DNA of 64,000 bases from Lonicera japonica (taxonomy: Eukaryota > Streptophyta > Magnoliopsida > Dipsacales > Caprifoliaceae): assembly GCA_021464415.1 (NCBI GenBank), contig CM038470.1, forward strand, positions 31,610,122-31,674,121. The letters run 5' to 3'. The notes under the pieces were generated by a model. That model was given only the letters and a program-made list of their open reading frames with translations. It was not told the origin of the DNA and made no database searches. Each line of letters starts with the position of its first letter. Position 1 is the stretch's first letter. Below, piece by piece: positions 35,621 through 47,233 of this stretch. The position numbers and the translations under genes were made by a program.

Positions 35621-35940
35621 AACTCCGAGAGCCCTTCAACTGAAAGTCAACCGCCCTTGGCTCCTGAAAATATTGACTCAAACTCCGAGAGCCCTTTGTC
35701 CGAAAGTCAACTACCCCTAGCACCCCAAAGTATTGACTCAAAACTCCGAAAGCCCTCTTACCAGAAGTCGACCACCCCTAGCTCCCCAAATTACTGAATC
35801 AAACCCCGAGTCATTTGTCCGAAAGTCAACCACGGCCTCTTGAAAAATCACTCAAAACTTCAAGAGCCCTACGACCCAAGGTCAACCATCTTGATTCCTG
35901 ACATATTGAACTTGAAAAGTCAACTACCGGTGGCTCTACC
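35621..35940 (+). repeat. 60-bp minisatellite in the maspardin C-terminal exon
   Basis: Five units start at about 35621, 35681, 35741, 35802 and 35856, with the core AACTCCGAGAGCCC...GAAAGTCAAC. Units 1 and 2 encode NSES P(S/L)(T/S)ESQ(P/L)PLAP..IDS. Unit 3 is 61 bp long, which breaks the frame and leads to the stop at 35797, so units 4-5 are out of frame. Confidence 0.85.
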
Positions 35941-35942
35941 GA

Positions 35943-36930
35943 AAGCACGTACTGATTGTCTAATACTTTGTGATGCCCCTTGTAATTACGTTTGAGCTTT
36001 TAAGATTGTACATTAGTAAAAATTATTTTTGGAATTTTAGACATGATTAGTGTAAATGGTACCGTTGTATGTTTGTTGTTTCGTTCACAGTTTGAATAGA
36101 GTAGGAAATGATGCATTTTTTTTTTTGGTCTTTGTCACAGAATTATCCTCACACTACATTGGGATATGACTAATTCTCTGCTTGCTATGGCTGGCCACTG
36201 CGTACCACATCAGTAGAAACCCCACCGGCGGACACTCAGTCCCTATGGTACAATGATGCAATTAAGAATTGAATATGTCAAAAGAAAAATTTGTTTGATG
36301 ATTTTTTTTCTAGATCCGAGTTTCCATTGAAATGGTTGTTTTTGATGCATTCTTTTTGGTCAATTGATTTTGTGCACTTGAGGTTCTATTGAAATTATCT
36401 TTGTATACATTTATTTAATTTTGACTTTAGCTTTACTGAAGGACAAATTTTAGTCATTATATTTTATTCTTACTCAAATCTATTCTCAGTTTGTAAATAG
36501 TTTGCTATTTTTCACATGTAACTTCAATTTGTTTTGTCATTTCACTTTTCACCTCACTCCAAGTGTTATTGAAAAAGCCAACTTCATATTTTTAACTAGC
36601 TAAACGAAAGTCACTTAGACTCTCGTCTGCGGATTTGGTTTGAAAATCTTCTAGAACCCTATTCCATTCCATGCAAAGAACACAAACACCACCCCGAGCA
36701 AAGTATTATGACCAAAAGCGAAGCGGAGAGAGATTGATATTAAACCAAATCTTGCCGAAAGAGATAGACATCAAACCAAACCTTTTAGAACCCAATTCCA
36801 TGCAAAGAACACAAGCAACACCACAAGCAATACTAAAGTATTGCGACCAAAAGCGACAACATTAAGGAGAAGAACAATAAGAATTATTTGTTATCAGCAG
36901 AAATAACAGAATAAATGAAGAAAAAGTAAA
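35943..36930. other. Intergenic with a ~130-bp direct duplication
   Basis: CATGCAAAGAACACAA(A/G)CA...TATT(A/G)(T/C)GACCAAAAGCGA occurs at about 36650-36722 and again at 36785-36857. No gene seen. Confidence 0.6.
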
Positions 36931-37004
36931 TGTCTGAGCCCAGGTTCGAACTGGGGACCTTTAGTGTGTGAGACTAACGTGATAACCAACTACACCACCC
37001 AGAC
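36931..37004 (-). tRNA. tRNA-Val(CAC): tRNA-Val (anticodon CAC)
   Basis: The reverse complement starts GTCTGGGTGGTGTAG and ends CTCAGACA. The acceptor stem pairs GTCTGGG with CTCAGAC (one G-T wobble). The anticodon loop CTCACAC gives CAC, and the T-loop is TTCGAAC between CCCAG and CTGGG. It has 74 nt including the discriminator A, with no intron. A T5 run a few bases 3' on the minus strand fits a Pol III terminator. CCA is not encoded, as expected for a nuclear gene. Confidence 0.95.
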
Positions 37005-38284
37005 ATTATTGTTTGCTTGTGGTGCATTATATCTATCGATGGCTTTATTACTCCTCGTCTGTTTGGTTTCTTTCCTTGTCTTCTGTCAAAATTAAACAAA
37101 AATTGCCCCAAGATACACTATAATCAAACTCCCTGCCAGTATATCTATATGGAGCAAACTTGATGTTCTCATGATACGTTTTTTGTGCGTCGAGTTTCTA
37201 CATTGATTGTACTTCCAAAACTAGAACCCCGTCAAGATCTAAAGGTTTTACAACATTTCTTTGTTTAGCTCAAATGGAGAAGTGCAAAGACACTGAGAAC
37301 TGGACAGAATTTAGGGAAGAAGCAGAGCAAGTTTAGAGTGAACTTCAGAGTGAGAACATACTTTAATCATCTTTTTCATGAACATTTCGTTACAGTATTA
37401 GACTCTCCATCTCTAGAGAGTACTTGAAAAAATTTGATCCATTAGTTTAAAATTAGACAGTTTAAATTTTATAGATAATTTATGTGTAATGAGTCCTCGC
37501 CAAAACAAACACTACATAGCAACCCATTCAAATTTGGAGCAACAATCTAGTTTTATTACTCTACGTCTACGATAGATTGATTGAGGAGCAGCCGCCTCCT
37601 CCAAATTTGGAGGACAACCTAGATTTACTACTCTAGAATAAAGTGAATGAGGAGCCGCCTTGTTCAAAATTTGATCTTCACGGTTTTTTATTTTCTTTTA
37701 CCTTTAGGATTTAAATGTAAAACCAAACTGTTCTTCTCCATCACATTATTATACTTGGATAAAACCCTTATTGGCTGTATGCGCCTTTTTTTTTCCTGAA
37801 AAAAAAAGAAAAACAACACACTCTAGCGGAGTAGAACCAAATGTTTATTAAGAAATGGTAACACTAGTCGACTGAAATTATCAACTCCTGTAAAATTGTC
37901 AGGACAATGCAAGTTTGCAAATGGTTTCGATGCATCATTTCAACACGATGATACATACCAAAAATAAAGCCAAATTCAACGAACCAAGACAACGCAACAA
38001 ATGTAACACAAATGTGCCTACCTTAAGTGTCCTTCTGCCAACAATCTTTATAAATTGTTAATGAGCAGATGATATTATTCAATCTATTGACACCATACAT
38101 TAATATCTAAACCTCAAGAAACAGTCGTACCCCCTCTAGCGCGTTGTACGAGTGTCGTAAAATTTTATGTACAACAAAACTGAAAATGTCCATTATTCTG
38201 AGAAACACCCACTTGTATTCTTCTATTCATGCAAGCATTAAAGTCTGAGAGATGGCTCTGTCTTTCATAAATTAAGCATTCATT
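37005..38284. other. Intergenic with family D repeat copy 2 (about 37425-37670)
   Basis: 37425-37670 contains TTAAAATTAGACAGTTTAAATTTT and repeated CTAG(A/T)TTTA(C/T)TACTCTA blocks, related to 10665-10860 and 60586-60770. No gene is seen in the rest. Confidence 0.45.
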
Positions 38285-38980
38285 CTAAGTAGCTGCAGTG
38301 TGCTGTTGATGCTCCAAGTCCCACTGACTGGGCCAACATTTGGGCCTGATGGCCTCAACCTTCACATCTTCATGCCCTTTTATGCTCAAGTTGCCTGTCC
38401 CTTTGAAGGCTTCCTCTAACCGCCCTAGACCACAGGATCCAAGTGCCGTATTGACAGTTCCAGCCTTCTTTCCTGTTGATCTGACCATTACTTCAGAAGA
38501 ACCCGGACCAACTCTCTGTTCCACCTCTGAAAGGACAAAGAAGGAACATTTAAGGGGGGAAGTAGGGAACATATGTGAAACACCTAGCATGCCACGCAGC
38601 AGTAATCTCGAGCACATGGTGATGTCAATATTGACTCTACTACGTGACAGTATGCCAAACATACCATGGGCTCGGGGTTTAATAAGGGAGTGAATATTGA
38701 ATAAAATACACATGGAATACCATGTGGCAGTGATCTCGAGCCAATGGTGATGCACCACATAGGCGGCTATCAAGACTACGCATCTAACTGAGCTAATGAA
38801 TGTTATGTGAATGTAATTTACCTTTACCGCTAACATCGAGAAACTTGAGTGGAAACAAACGCTTTCGAATGACACCGCGGTGATGTGCTCAAGCGATTAG
38901 TTCTTGACCCACGTAGCACTCCATGTCAAAGCTTATGGTGTTTAGACCAGCAAGATTGTATTCTAGAGGAACTGCCTCCC
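38285..38980 (-). pseudogene. IBA57: IBA57-like (GcvT/YgfZ family) iron-sulphur assembly factor, C-terminal relic
   Basis: Two minus-strand exons remain. 38980-38822 follows a TTTTTAG acceptor and reads [18 protein letters not shown], then [19 protein letters not shown] and KRLFPLKFLDVSGK. 38526-38285 reads EVEQRVGPGSSEVMVR... GTVNTALGSCGLGRLEEAFKG...VKVEAIRPKCWP and ends in TAG. Phases join (AAA G|AG GTG). The family signature KGCYVGQE is present as MECYVGQE, with Lys and Gly lost. An in-frame TGA (38889-38891) replaces the residue before A/THHRG, consistent with CGA-to-TGA. I find no N-terminal exons upstream. IBA57 supports mitochondrial [4Fe-4S] assembly in a folate-fold protein. The stop, degraded signature and missing N terminus indicate a pseudogene, lying ~2.5 kb from the maspardin relic. 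Confidence 0.82.
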
Positions 38981-41459
38981 CTAAAAATGTCACACGTCAA
39001 TTCAGATTTGAAACTAGAAAACTTAAAATTGGTGCATATTGGAAAATAGATAAGCCCTGTCCAATGGATCTAGGCACCACATGTTCAAACATGTCCTTTT
39101 ATCTCTTTCTCGACTAGCGGTCGGTTTGAGACATCCAAATTTGACGCAAACATGTTTATAGTAAGTACGTGTCAAGTTCATGTGAGGCTCTAAGATAGGG
39201 TAACACACTGCAAGCCCTGCTAAGAAACGAAATAAGGGAAAATACACACAATTTTAAATAAGGAACCAACCCAACAGCAATGCACCAAGCACCTGCACCT
39301 GCACCTACACTACCTGTCACATCTAGCACCAATACCTTACCATTACCCAACACAATACGAAATTGTAATAAACACAATTATTGAGGCAAAGTTGTATTTA
39401 GCACCACAACTATAATTTATTGAGCCAAACTATTTCTTTTAATTAGCATGTAGAGCAGTACTTCAATTATTCATAGTTCCAAATCTTGCCACTTAAAGAA
39501 TTCGACAATCTACATCTAAATGAGCATTCTAGAGTTCTTTCGCTAAAGATTAAAGTCAGAAAATGAGATATGTTCAACTTATAAAGTAAAACTTTCATTA
39601 ATGCATACAAGTAAGAATGAAATAAGATTTTTTATTAATAAAAACACTATATTTGTATCTATTAAGATGGGTTGTTTAGTAGCCAGATCACTAATCAAAA
39701 AATTAGAGGAAGGCACTAACAAAAAAAAAATCACCTCGTGAAATGTATTATCAGCTTTATTAATGTACTCCTATACTTGGCAACATCATGTTAATGGTTA
39801 CTATTAAAGGAACTTTCTTGAAGACCACTATGATTTTCAAGCGAGTCTTTAAAAGCAAACTCAAAAGGGCAAAAATGCTCTCTTTAAACTGATTTTTTTT
39901 CCCTTGTGGAGATACCTTCAGACAATGTCAATTATAGAGAAAACAGAAAAAGAAATTTCAAATCAAACAGAGCATAATCCCGCCAATCCAAATAAGTAGT
40001 ATAGTTTAAGAATCGGCTGTCTACAAATTCAGAATATATAGCGACCTTAAATAATTATCAAACTAATGGAAAATATAGAGTGACCTGATCTAAATATTCA
40101 GAACAGACCATCTAAAAGTTTCATTGATTAATGATCAAAACCCTCTCCTAATAGTGACGAAAGCTTTAGCTTTATATTAAAAGACAAATAAATTAGAATT
40201 CCTAACAACAATGGAAGTATAAATATGAAAATTTCTATATGTTGAAGAAATTAGATTACACCAAATTAGACAATGGTAGTTTAAATCCTAAAGGAGTGAT
40301 AATTGGAACAAAAATACTAAGCTTAAAATCCCTCCCTAATTAATTGTGAAAATTGAAATTCTAAAAACCCAAACACTTCAAATTGAAAACCCTATTTTAG
40401 AGAGAGAAAATTGATGGGACTGTGGCGGCTTTGTGAGACTCAGTAGAGAATACATACAGATAGATTGTCGAGCAACAGGCACCGGATAATAGAGAACGGA
40501 TACACAGAAATGATAAGCTAAGTAAGAATCCAAACACCTCTATTAAGTATCTATATCTAGTTTACAAACCCTAATTTAGAAAAAAGAACAAATGGAGAAG
40601 AATGTAGACACAGAGAGAGAGAGAGTACCAGAGAGAGAAGCAAGTTGAATGATGTTGTACGTGATAAGGTGGTGCATGCTGGTCGATCGATCAGTCGACG
40701 GAGTACAGTGTGCGCGCACACAAAATATTTAGTAAGAAATTGATTTTTTGGATTATTATGAATATTGAAGGTATATTATAATTATAAAAATTAATATTTT
40801 TTTCAATTTAAAATAAGAATTTTAAAAAAATAAATAAATATTTTTTTATAATTTATTTAGATTTAAAAAAATATGTGAAAAACCGAAATAAACATAATCG
40901 AAAAGTTTGGTTTGAATTTAAATTTGGAAGATTTAGAAACCGAAATCGAACCAAATGGAAACCGAACTTTTAAACTTAGTTTAGATTTAGGTCTCCTAAT
41001 TTTTATCCCGACCAAAACCAAAAACACCCCTAAATTGTTTCTCATCAACATTTAGATAAAAATGTATTACTAAGATTATAAATACAAAATTTTGATTATG
41101 AACTTGTTTCGGAGGTTGGCAAATAATATATACTAAACTCTATATTATTCTTCGTATATATATATTATCCATTTTTATTTTCTTTTGATTCGCACAACCA
41201 CCCTTATCACAAATTGCAAGACTTGTATGAAAAATAATATATATTAACTAGACAACTCTGCTACTATAAACTTTTTACTTTATATTAAATGGGGGGTAAA
41301 ATAAATTTCTAATTTCGCCACCAGAAAAGATCGTATGCGTGAAGGGAGAGAAAGAGAGTTTTATAGAGGGTAAGAGATATATTCTGTGTGCGGAGGATTA
41401 AACTTATACTAAAAAAAAATTGATTCAGTTCGGTTTGGTTGGATTTGATATTAACAGCA
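38981..41459. other. Intergenic; possible old 5' region of the minus-strand gene
   Basis: Minus-strand frames 39023-39247 and 39156-39377 show no family. 40600-40680 read on the minus strand is CTCTCTCT-rich with a possible CTCTCTG|GT donor, similar to a 5' UTR exon, but no coding exon can be attached. 40740-41460 is AT-rich. Confidence 0.35.
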
Positions 41460-42360
41460 TTTTTTTTCAAGATTAAAGGGCAAAAAACTTAGCTAAAGTA
41501 TACATGCTTTCAATTTGTATCAAAAGCTAAAACATTTTCCACTTGCAACTCCAATCAATATCAAAAAACTTTTTTACCCTAAACTGTTTCGATCCATATT
41601 GCTCTTACTTTGGCTGTGATCGTCTGAAAAATGGCGCAAATTGACTATCCCAAAAAAACTATGCTTCTCCCCTTATTTTTCCAGAAAAAAAAAAATAGGA
41701 TCGGGTATGACTTAAAACACTTTTTAAATGCGATTCACAATACTTTTTTTGAAAGGATGTGCGGTCCATGTAAATGTCCTTTCTTTTTTAAGAGATGTAA
41801 TCCCTATAGATATTGTTTCACATTATTTACCTCTTATATATAACGTATGATCTAAGACAAATACTGTGTAACAAGAGATAGATACCATGTAACGAGGCAA
41901 ATATTGTGATAAATATTGGGTGAGAGAGAGATACCTCGAAGTCAGATAAAGTGTAACAAGACAAATATTGTGACATATACTAGGATAGATACTGTGTTAG
42001 AGACAGATACTATGAGAAACATTATCTACCTCTTATATATACCGTATGACCTAAGACAAATACTGTGTAACATGAGATAAATACCATGTAACGAGGCAAA
42101 TATTGTGATAGATACTGGGTGAGAGAGAGATACCTCTGAGTCAGATAAAGTGTAACGAGACAAATATTGTGACATATACTAGGATAGATACTGTGTGAGA
42201 GAGATATTCTGAGACAGATACTATGAGAAACATTATCTACATAGAGAACATCTTTAAAAAAAAAACCATTGTGGATGGCATCCAACTTTTCATCTCAGGG
42301 GCCGGAACTTAACAGCCTTTTTTTAATACAAAAAGTAAAATTTAGATCTCTTTCTTTGAT
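41460..42360. repeat. Inverted-end element carrying a ~199-bp tandem duplication
   Basis: Two units, 41821-42019 and 42020-42240, share CTCTTATATATA(A/C)CGTATGA, ACCATGTAACGAGGCAAATA and GATACTATGAGAAACATT. Each is itself built from short GATA-rich motifs (AGATACTGTG). Flanks at 41735-41800 and 42245-42290 are imperfect inverted copies (ATTCACAATACTTTTTTTGA / inverse), suggesting a MITE-like carrier. Confidence 0.65.
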
Positions 42361-42540
42361 ACAATAAAAACTTGCATATATCAAATACCATTAGTTTATT
42401 TGAATGCGAACACTGAGAAGGTATTGTCACTTTTAGGAGTTCAGTACGCTTGTCTTATTTGAATAGAAACGATTTTAGTCTTCCAGGATAATATAATGTG
42501 TTAAATTTGTATAAAGTTATGCATTTTCAATTCTCATTTA

Positions 42541-42718
42541 TTCCTTCTGTCTTATATTAAAAGTCTCACTTTCCTTTCGGGATGTCTCAACTTGATAGTT
42601 ATATTTTGTGGTTAGTGTACCAAATTTCACCAAATTAGTTGTATAAATTGACCATTTATCAAGTTGAAACTAGTGCTTCATTGGTTAAAGTAAGACTGTC
42701 GATTTAAGATCGAGGGAG
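42541..42718. mobile_element. Stowaway-like MITE
   Basis: TTCCTTCTGTCTTATATTAA at the left and the inverse ending GATCGAGGGAG at the right, with TA on both sides (42539-42540, 42719-42720). Length 178 bp, decayed ends. Confidence 0.65.
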
Positions 42719-42720
42719 TA

Positions 42721-43309
42721 CATAAATTTGAACTTTATATTTTGGAACTCATGCCTTATCGAGCATGTAATCCCATTTTGAAATGAGTTTATTCTGCAGC
42801 AGCAAATGCTAGTTACATTATGGGTTCCAACGATGCTAATTTAATCATTAGTAAATCTGAAGTCAACGAGAGTACTCCTGTGAAGAAATTAAAACCTCGA
42901 CCTTAATGCTGAGAGTTTCTTATTGATAAAGAAATGCTTAACTTTCAACGAATTTTTCTTTTATCTCTGGAACTGCAGCATAAGGGAAGCGAGGTAGCAT
43001 AAAGAGTTCAAATATATATAGTTGAATTGAACGCAATAAAAGTAGCAAATTTCAAGGAATTAGTTTCTATCTTCTTTGGAACGGAAATGAACGTATAAGG
43101 TACGTTTTTTTGTGTCTCTACTAAAATATAAAGTCCTTTCTACCATATTCATTACCTAATAAGTATGGAACGGATATGATACAATATGGACACATTGATA
43201 CGGATTTTTTGAAAAAAGTAAGACCATGGATACATTTGTGGATTCGTTGAATATTTCATGTGTATGTATAGTAGTACAATATAAACAATAACAAAAATAT
43301 TATTGTTAT
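42721..43309. other. Intergenic
   Basis: No gene or bounded repeat seen. Confidence 0.4.
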
Positions 43310-43860
43310 AAGTTTGTAGGCCGCACAAGTTCTTTTAGGTATTTTGCAAAAAACAAACTTATGAGAAATAGTTTGATATCCGGAACACTTGATGATCCCA
43401 CGTTATTATTTCCGTCTTTATTTATTTTAATAAATATTATTTTTTAAACTATACTTTTCACATGAATAAAGAAGTTGGTGTTAAAATGGTCCATCAGTTA
43501 TTGAATTGGTGAACAAGTATATGGGTCTTATTACTTTCTCATAGGTCTCGATTTTTGACTAATCAAATACATTTTGAATACTATCTATGTGTTTAGTGTT
43601 TCTCTTTTTTTTTATTTGGCATCATATATTAGATTGTATTGCTTTCTTATGTTTTATTTATCTTCACTAATTTTATTTTGGTGTCTTGAAGTATCTAATT
43701 AATTTAGGTTCTTGTTCTATTGTAACGACCCACTTTCCTCATCTAGTATAATCTGGTCCTTGACTTTATACGTGGGTTCAACAAGTTCAAATAAAAATTT
43801 TGAATTACATTTTGGTCGAGATTTTGTTGTGTTATATATGGTATAAGAACTGGCCTAGAC
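43310..43860. repeat. Dispersed repeat (family R), copy 2
   Basis: Contains GTAGGCCGCACAAGTTC, GCAAAAAACAAACTTATGAG and ACCCACTTTCCTCATCTAG in the same order as 21785-23470, without the hAT insertion. It gives the shorter arrangement of this repeat. Confidence 0.65.
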
Positions 43861-46393
43861 ATCTTAACAAATTACATGACACGACTCGTTATCACTCATT
43901 AAGTACAAATATAAAAAATATATGTTTTATATATGATATTATATGTATATACTGTAAGCTCGCGCATAATTAACAAATACATATGTGTATTATTTTACAA
44001 ATTATATACATATATATTAAAAAATTACATGTGTACGCGTATATGTATAATGTTATATAATTATATACATTAATAACGGGTTCAAACGGTTATTATCGTG
44101 TTAACAAATATTAACTGATCCGATCCGTTAACTTATCTTGTTTTATTGGGTTAGTACCAATCAACTCAAAACTGTTAAAATATCATCCATTAAACTATAA
44201 AATCATGTCGATTTATGTCGTGTTACCGTGTCATGTGCTATTTTACAAGTTATACTCCTTACTCCATGGCCTGTTTTATAGAGGGTATTCATTTGAGTAG
44301 TTGCGTTTATCTATCTATGTAATGTGAAAGCTTGATGTAGGTCCAACATGAAAATAATTTTCCCCACAACTAGCAAATGTCACTTTCAAATGTTGCGTTA
44401 GAGATAGAGAGTTTCACTTTCAAATGTTGAGATATTTGTTTTTTCGAACGTATTTTTGGGTGTACCGGGTAAATTACGCACACTGGACTAAGTCTTCCAT
44501 TAGACTAGATTGGTGGTAAAAAATGATATTTTACCTTAATCACCTTTTATTATTATCTTCATACACTCGATATAGCTTCTCCTCGACACGAACAAACTAA
44601 AAGTTTATGATAGACCATGCATGGGTATATTTCTCAATCCTTCACGAATCGTGCATTTTCCGCGAAAATTAGGGATTCGCACATTTAACATTTGTACGTT
44701 TATATTAACGTTCATACCTACCAATACAAATATAAACTTTTCTCTTCATAAAGCTCCACCATTGTGGATGCTTTCAAGGGTCTAAGCGGGCAAATTAAAC
44801 TATTTCTAGGCTACAAGAGTTTGATTATCTCGATCTGGAAATACCGGTGGTTAAGGACATTCAATTTTTTGAACAGTAATTAATTTCATTATAATACGAA
44901 TATGAAAATACGTCATGACAAAAATTAATAAAAAATAAAATTCCACTATCGTAAAATCTTAACAAGTCACCAATTTAATGCCATAAACAATAGACGAACA
45001 ACCGTTTTGGCTAACTTTTGTACTTGTTAACTTGATTTATATATGGACCAAAAAAATAACTTGATTTATTGGAAAGTCAAAAAAATTAGAGATGTCACAA
45101 TTAACTTGACTTTCAAATGCCGGCGTTCCAAACGCATAGAAAAAGTAAACAAATGTGAATCCATTTTGCCGGTTCATCTCTTCAAATAGTCACTGTAGTT
45201 TCAGTTAATATTTGAATCGACTCTTGAAAGTGTGGTTTAATAATAAAAATTGCTTAATTTATTTACTTTTTTTGGTTTATTAAATGAGACTCAAATTCAG
45301 ATATTCCCGAACTCGCATATCTTTTAAATTGCAAAGATATGCTCGAGTCAAATCGCCATCCACTCTTTACATGTAAATAAAAGATAAGTTAATTGAGGGT
45401 ATTTTAGACTTTTTCCAAAACCGCTTAATAGATAACTACGAGAAAACGTTCTTAAGCACTATATTGTCGAGAAAAAAGTTTTTTCTGGCACTTTTTAACA
45501 AAATGAGAATTAAGATTTTGTACAAAATACCGAAAAATGCATTTCATAACAAATGCTGCATTTGTTGCACAAAAAAGTACTTAGGTGACACTTTATCTTG
45601 TACATTTTTTAACAACAATGTTAATTTAATTTTTTTTTTTTTGCAAAAAATGCATAGTTTTAGTGTATATATATATAGGAGATCTTAATATTTACAAGAG
45701 ATTTATTATATTATTTTTTCATAGTTTTTTATTTTATGATTAGAATATTGATATAATTATGTGAAACATTTGTAATTAAATTTATTTAATGAATTTTAAT
45801 CTTTGCAAAATAAAATTTTATTATATATATGTGTGTGTGTGTGTATATCTTTTAAATTGCAAAAAGAAAACGTTCAACATATTAATATCTTGTTTGTTAA
45901 ATCAAATTTTCAATTATATGTATATGAATTAAATTGATGTATAAATAATAAAAAAATAAATAGTCATCAAGAAATAAATAAAAAAATCTCAAATCTTTAT
46001 GTAAGTTTTGCCATCCACTCTTTACATTAAAATAAAAGATAAGTTAATTGAGGGTATTTTAGATTTGCGGCATTAAAAATCAAAAATACAGTACAATGAG
46101 AAAAACGTTAAAATACATTCGTTCATGCATTATGTTAATCGAGAAAACCCACTTTTTTGAGAGTACTAATATGCACAATGACAATAGTGATATTTGGTTT
46201 TACCCCAGCTAAATGATGAATATAAGCAAATCTTCACCTACATTTTAATGTGAAAACAACCTTATGTAATTCATTTCATTTAACCAAAGAACATAATACA
46301 TTTTCTAATTTCAATTTTACAAAAATTAACTTGATTTAAATGGAAGTAACTAATAAGGAAATTGTAGTTTCAAAACCTTACATGCTTATTTTT
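43861..46393. other. AT-rich intergenic sequence with a local direct repeat
   Basis: CCATCCACTCTTTACAT then AAAAGATAAGTTAATTGAGG occurs at 45355-45410 and 46010-46062, with ATATCTTTTAAATTGCAAA also doubled (45317, 45845) and GAGAAAA(C/A)GTT following each. These could be ends of one decayed element. No gene seen. Confidence 0.45.
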
Positions 46394-47233
46394 GGGTGTT
46401 TTTAAATGCACCCACATAATCCGTCTTCTTACCCCACCAAAAGTCAAAGTTACATTAATCTTAACCTAAAAAATAGCGTAAACCCCATTCTTCTCACCAC
46501 ACTTTCTATAATTTGATAAAATTGCCACTAATTTGTCTTCTCACCCACTTAAAATTTTAAAAATTAATTAAAAAACTTCATTTTTTTCCAACAAACAATC
46601 ATCTACTATTTTCACTTAATTACATATATTTCATAAATGTAAGTTTATAATAAATATTCTTTAATTTTTATATTAAGTGCTAGATTTTTATTTTTATTTG
46701 CCCTGGCACGATAACGTCTTTAATGATATTTTTCTTAATTTATTCAATCTTTTTATTTGTACATATATGTAGAGCTCAATAAACTCACGTTAAGTTATAT
46801 AATATCAAAGCTAAAAAATGTTTGTCTTAACGTGTGCCTAATATGTCATAAATAATATATATATTTATATATATGTATTGCATGTTGTGCTTTTATTATT
46901 TCAATATTTAAATTTTAAAAATTACTCGTAAAAAAATATTAAAAAATGAAATAGTCTAGCGAGAAAATCTCTATCCTTTTAATCTTTTGCAAGGATATCG
47001 TTTTCTTTAGTCTCAAAAAATTAAATATCTTAGAAATCGAAAGTAACAAAATATTTTAATAAATGATTTATTATTATAAAAACTATTTTATTTTTCCAAT
47101 TCATTTTTTCCATTTTCACGAAAGAAAACATTTTTTAAAAAGAAAGAAGAAAATATTTTTAAGTCATTAAAAAATCATTTAAGAACACCCGGGGTGAAAA
47201 GACGGATTTTGTAGATGCATTTAAGAACACTTG
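46394..47233. mobile_element. TIR element with ~45-bp inverted ends
   Basis: GTGTTTTTAAATGCACCCAC...AATCCGTCTTCTTACCCC (46397-46435) is matched in reverse complement by 47193-47230 (GGGGTGAAAAGACGGATT...GATGCATTTAAGAACAC). No convincing TSD. The interior is AT-rich with no coding sequence. Confidence 0.7.

Larger units (their letters stand above)
25846..35797 (+). pseudogene. Maspardin (SPG21-type alpha/beta-hydrolase) pseudogene, exploded over 10 kb
   Basis: Exon 1 (25846-25917) reads MKGIFSVSGDYIYFK then SQVPLHKIP. Exon 2 (26848-26981) contains PPLICLPGTAGAADVYCKQI but has TAG for the conserved Trp (26863-26865) and 8 extra bases (26875-26882). Exon 3 (27418-27524; HHEWVQSFEKFLDAIDVHY) has 8 extra bases at 27436-27443. 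Exon 4 (28315-~28455) keeps the nucleophile elbow GTSLGG. The next family exon (VSWTPSF...) is missing. 29709-29801 reads VETLSRDDSAS..LLLSDSF. 32782-32896 plus 33524-33560 is one exon (NDCCIIP*QLKDQ...DFPF / LSCPNEVNLHFQ) with Gln-to-stop and a MULE inserted. The last exon starts at 35423 (LNLRRASLKARPDLVSGIS) and ends in a Ser-rich repeat tail, stop at 35797. Intact relatives are ~350-400-residue alpha/beta-hydrolases of unclear substrate. Several independent lesions make this non-functional. Confidence 0.88.

Noticed and set aside
37268..37338. Short frame reading MEKCKDTENWTEFREEAEQV
   Set aside because: Only about 20 codons, without acceptor/donor context or a matching neighbour; not supportable as an exon.
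38527..38875. 196-residue minus-strand frame (38285-38875) as one continuous protein
   Set aside because: Only 38285-38526 matches the IBA57 family. The rest is the intron between the two exons, and the true upstream exon is at 38822-38980 in another frame.
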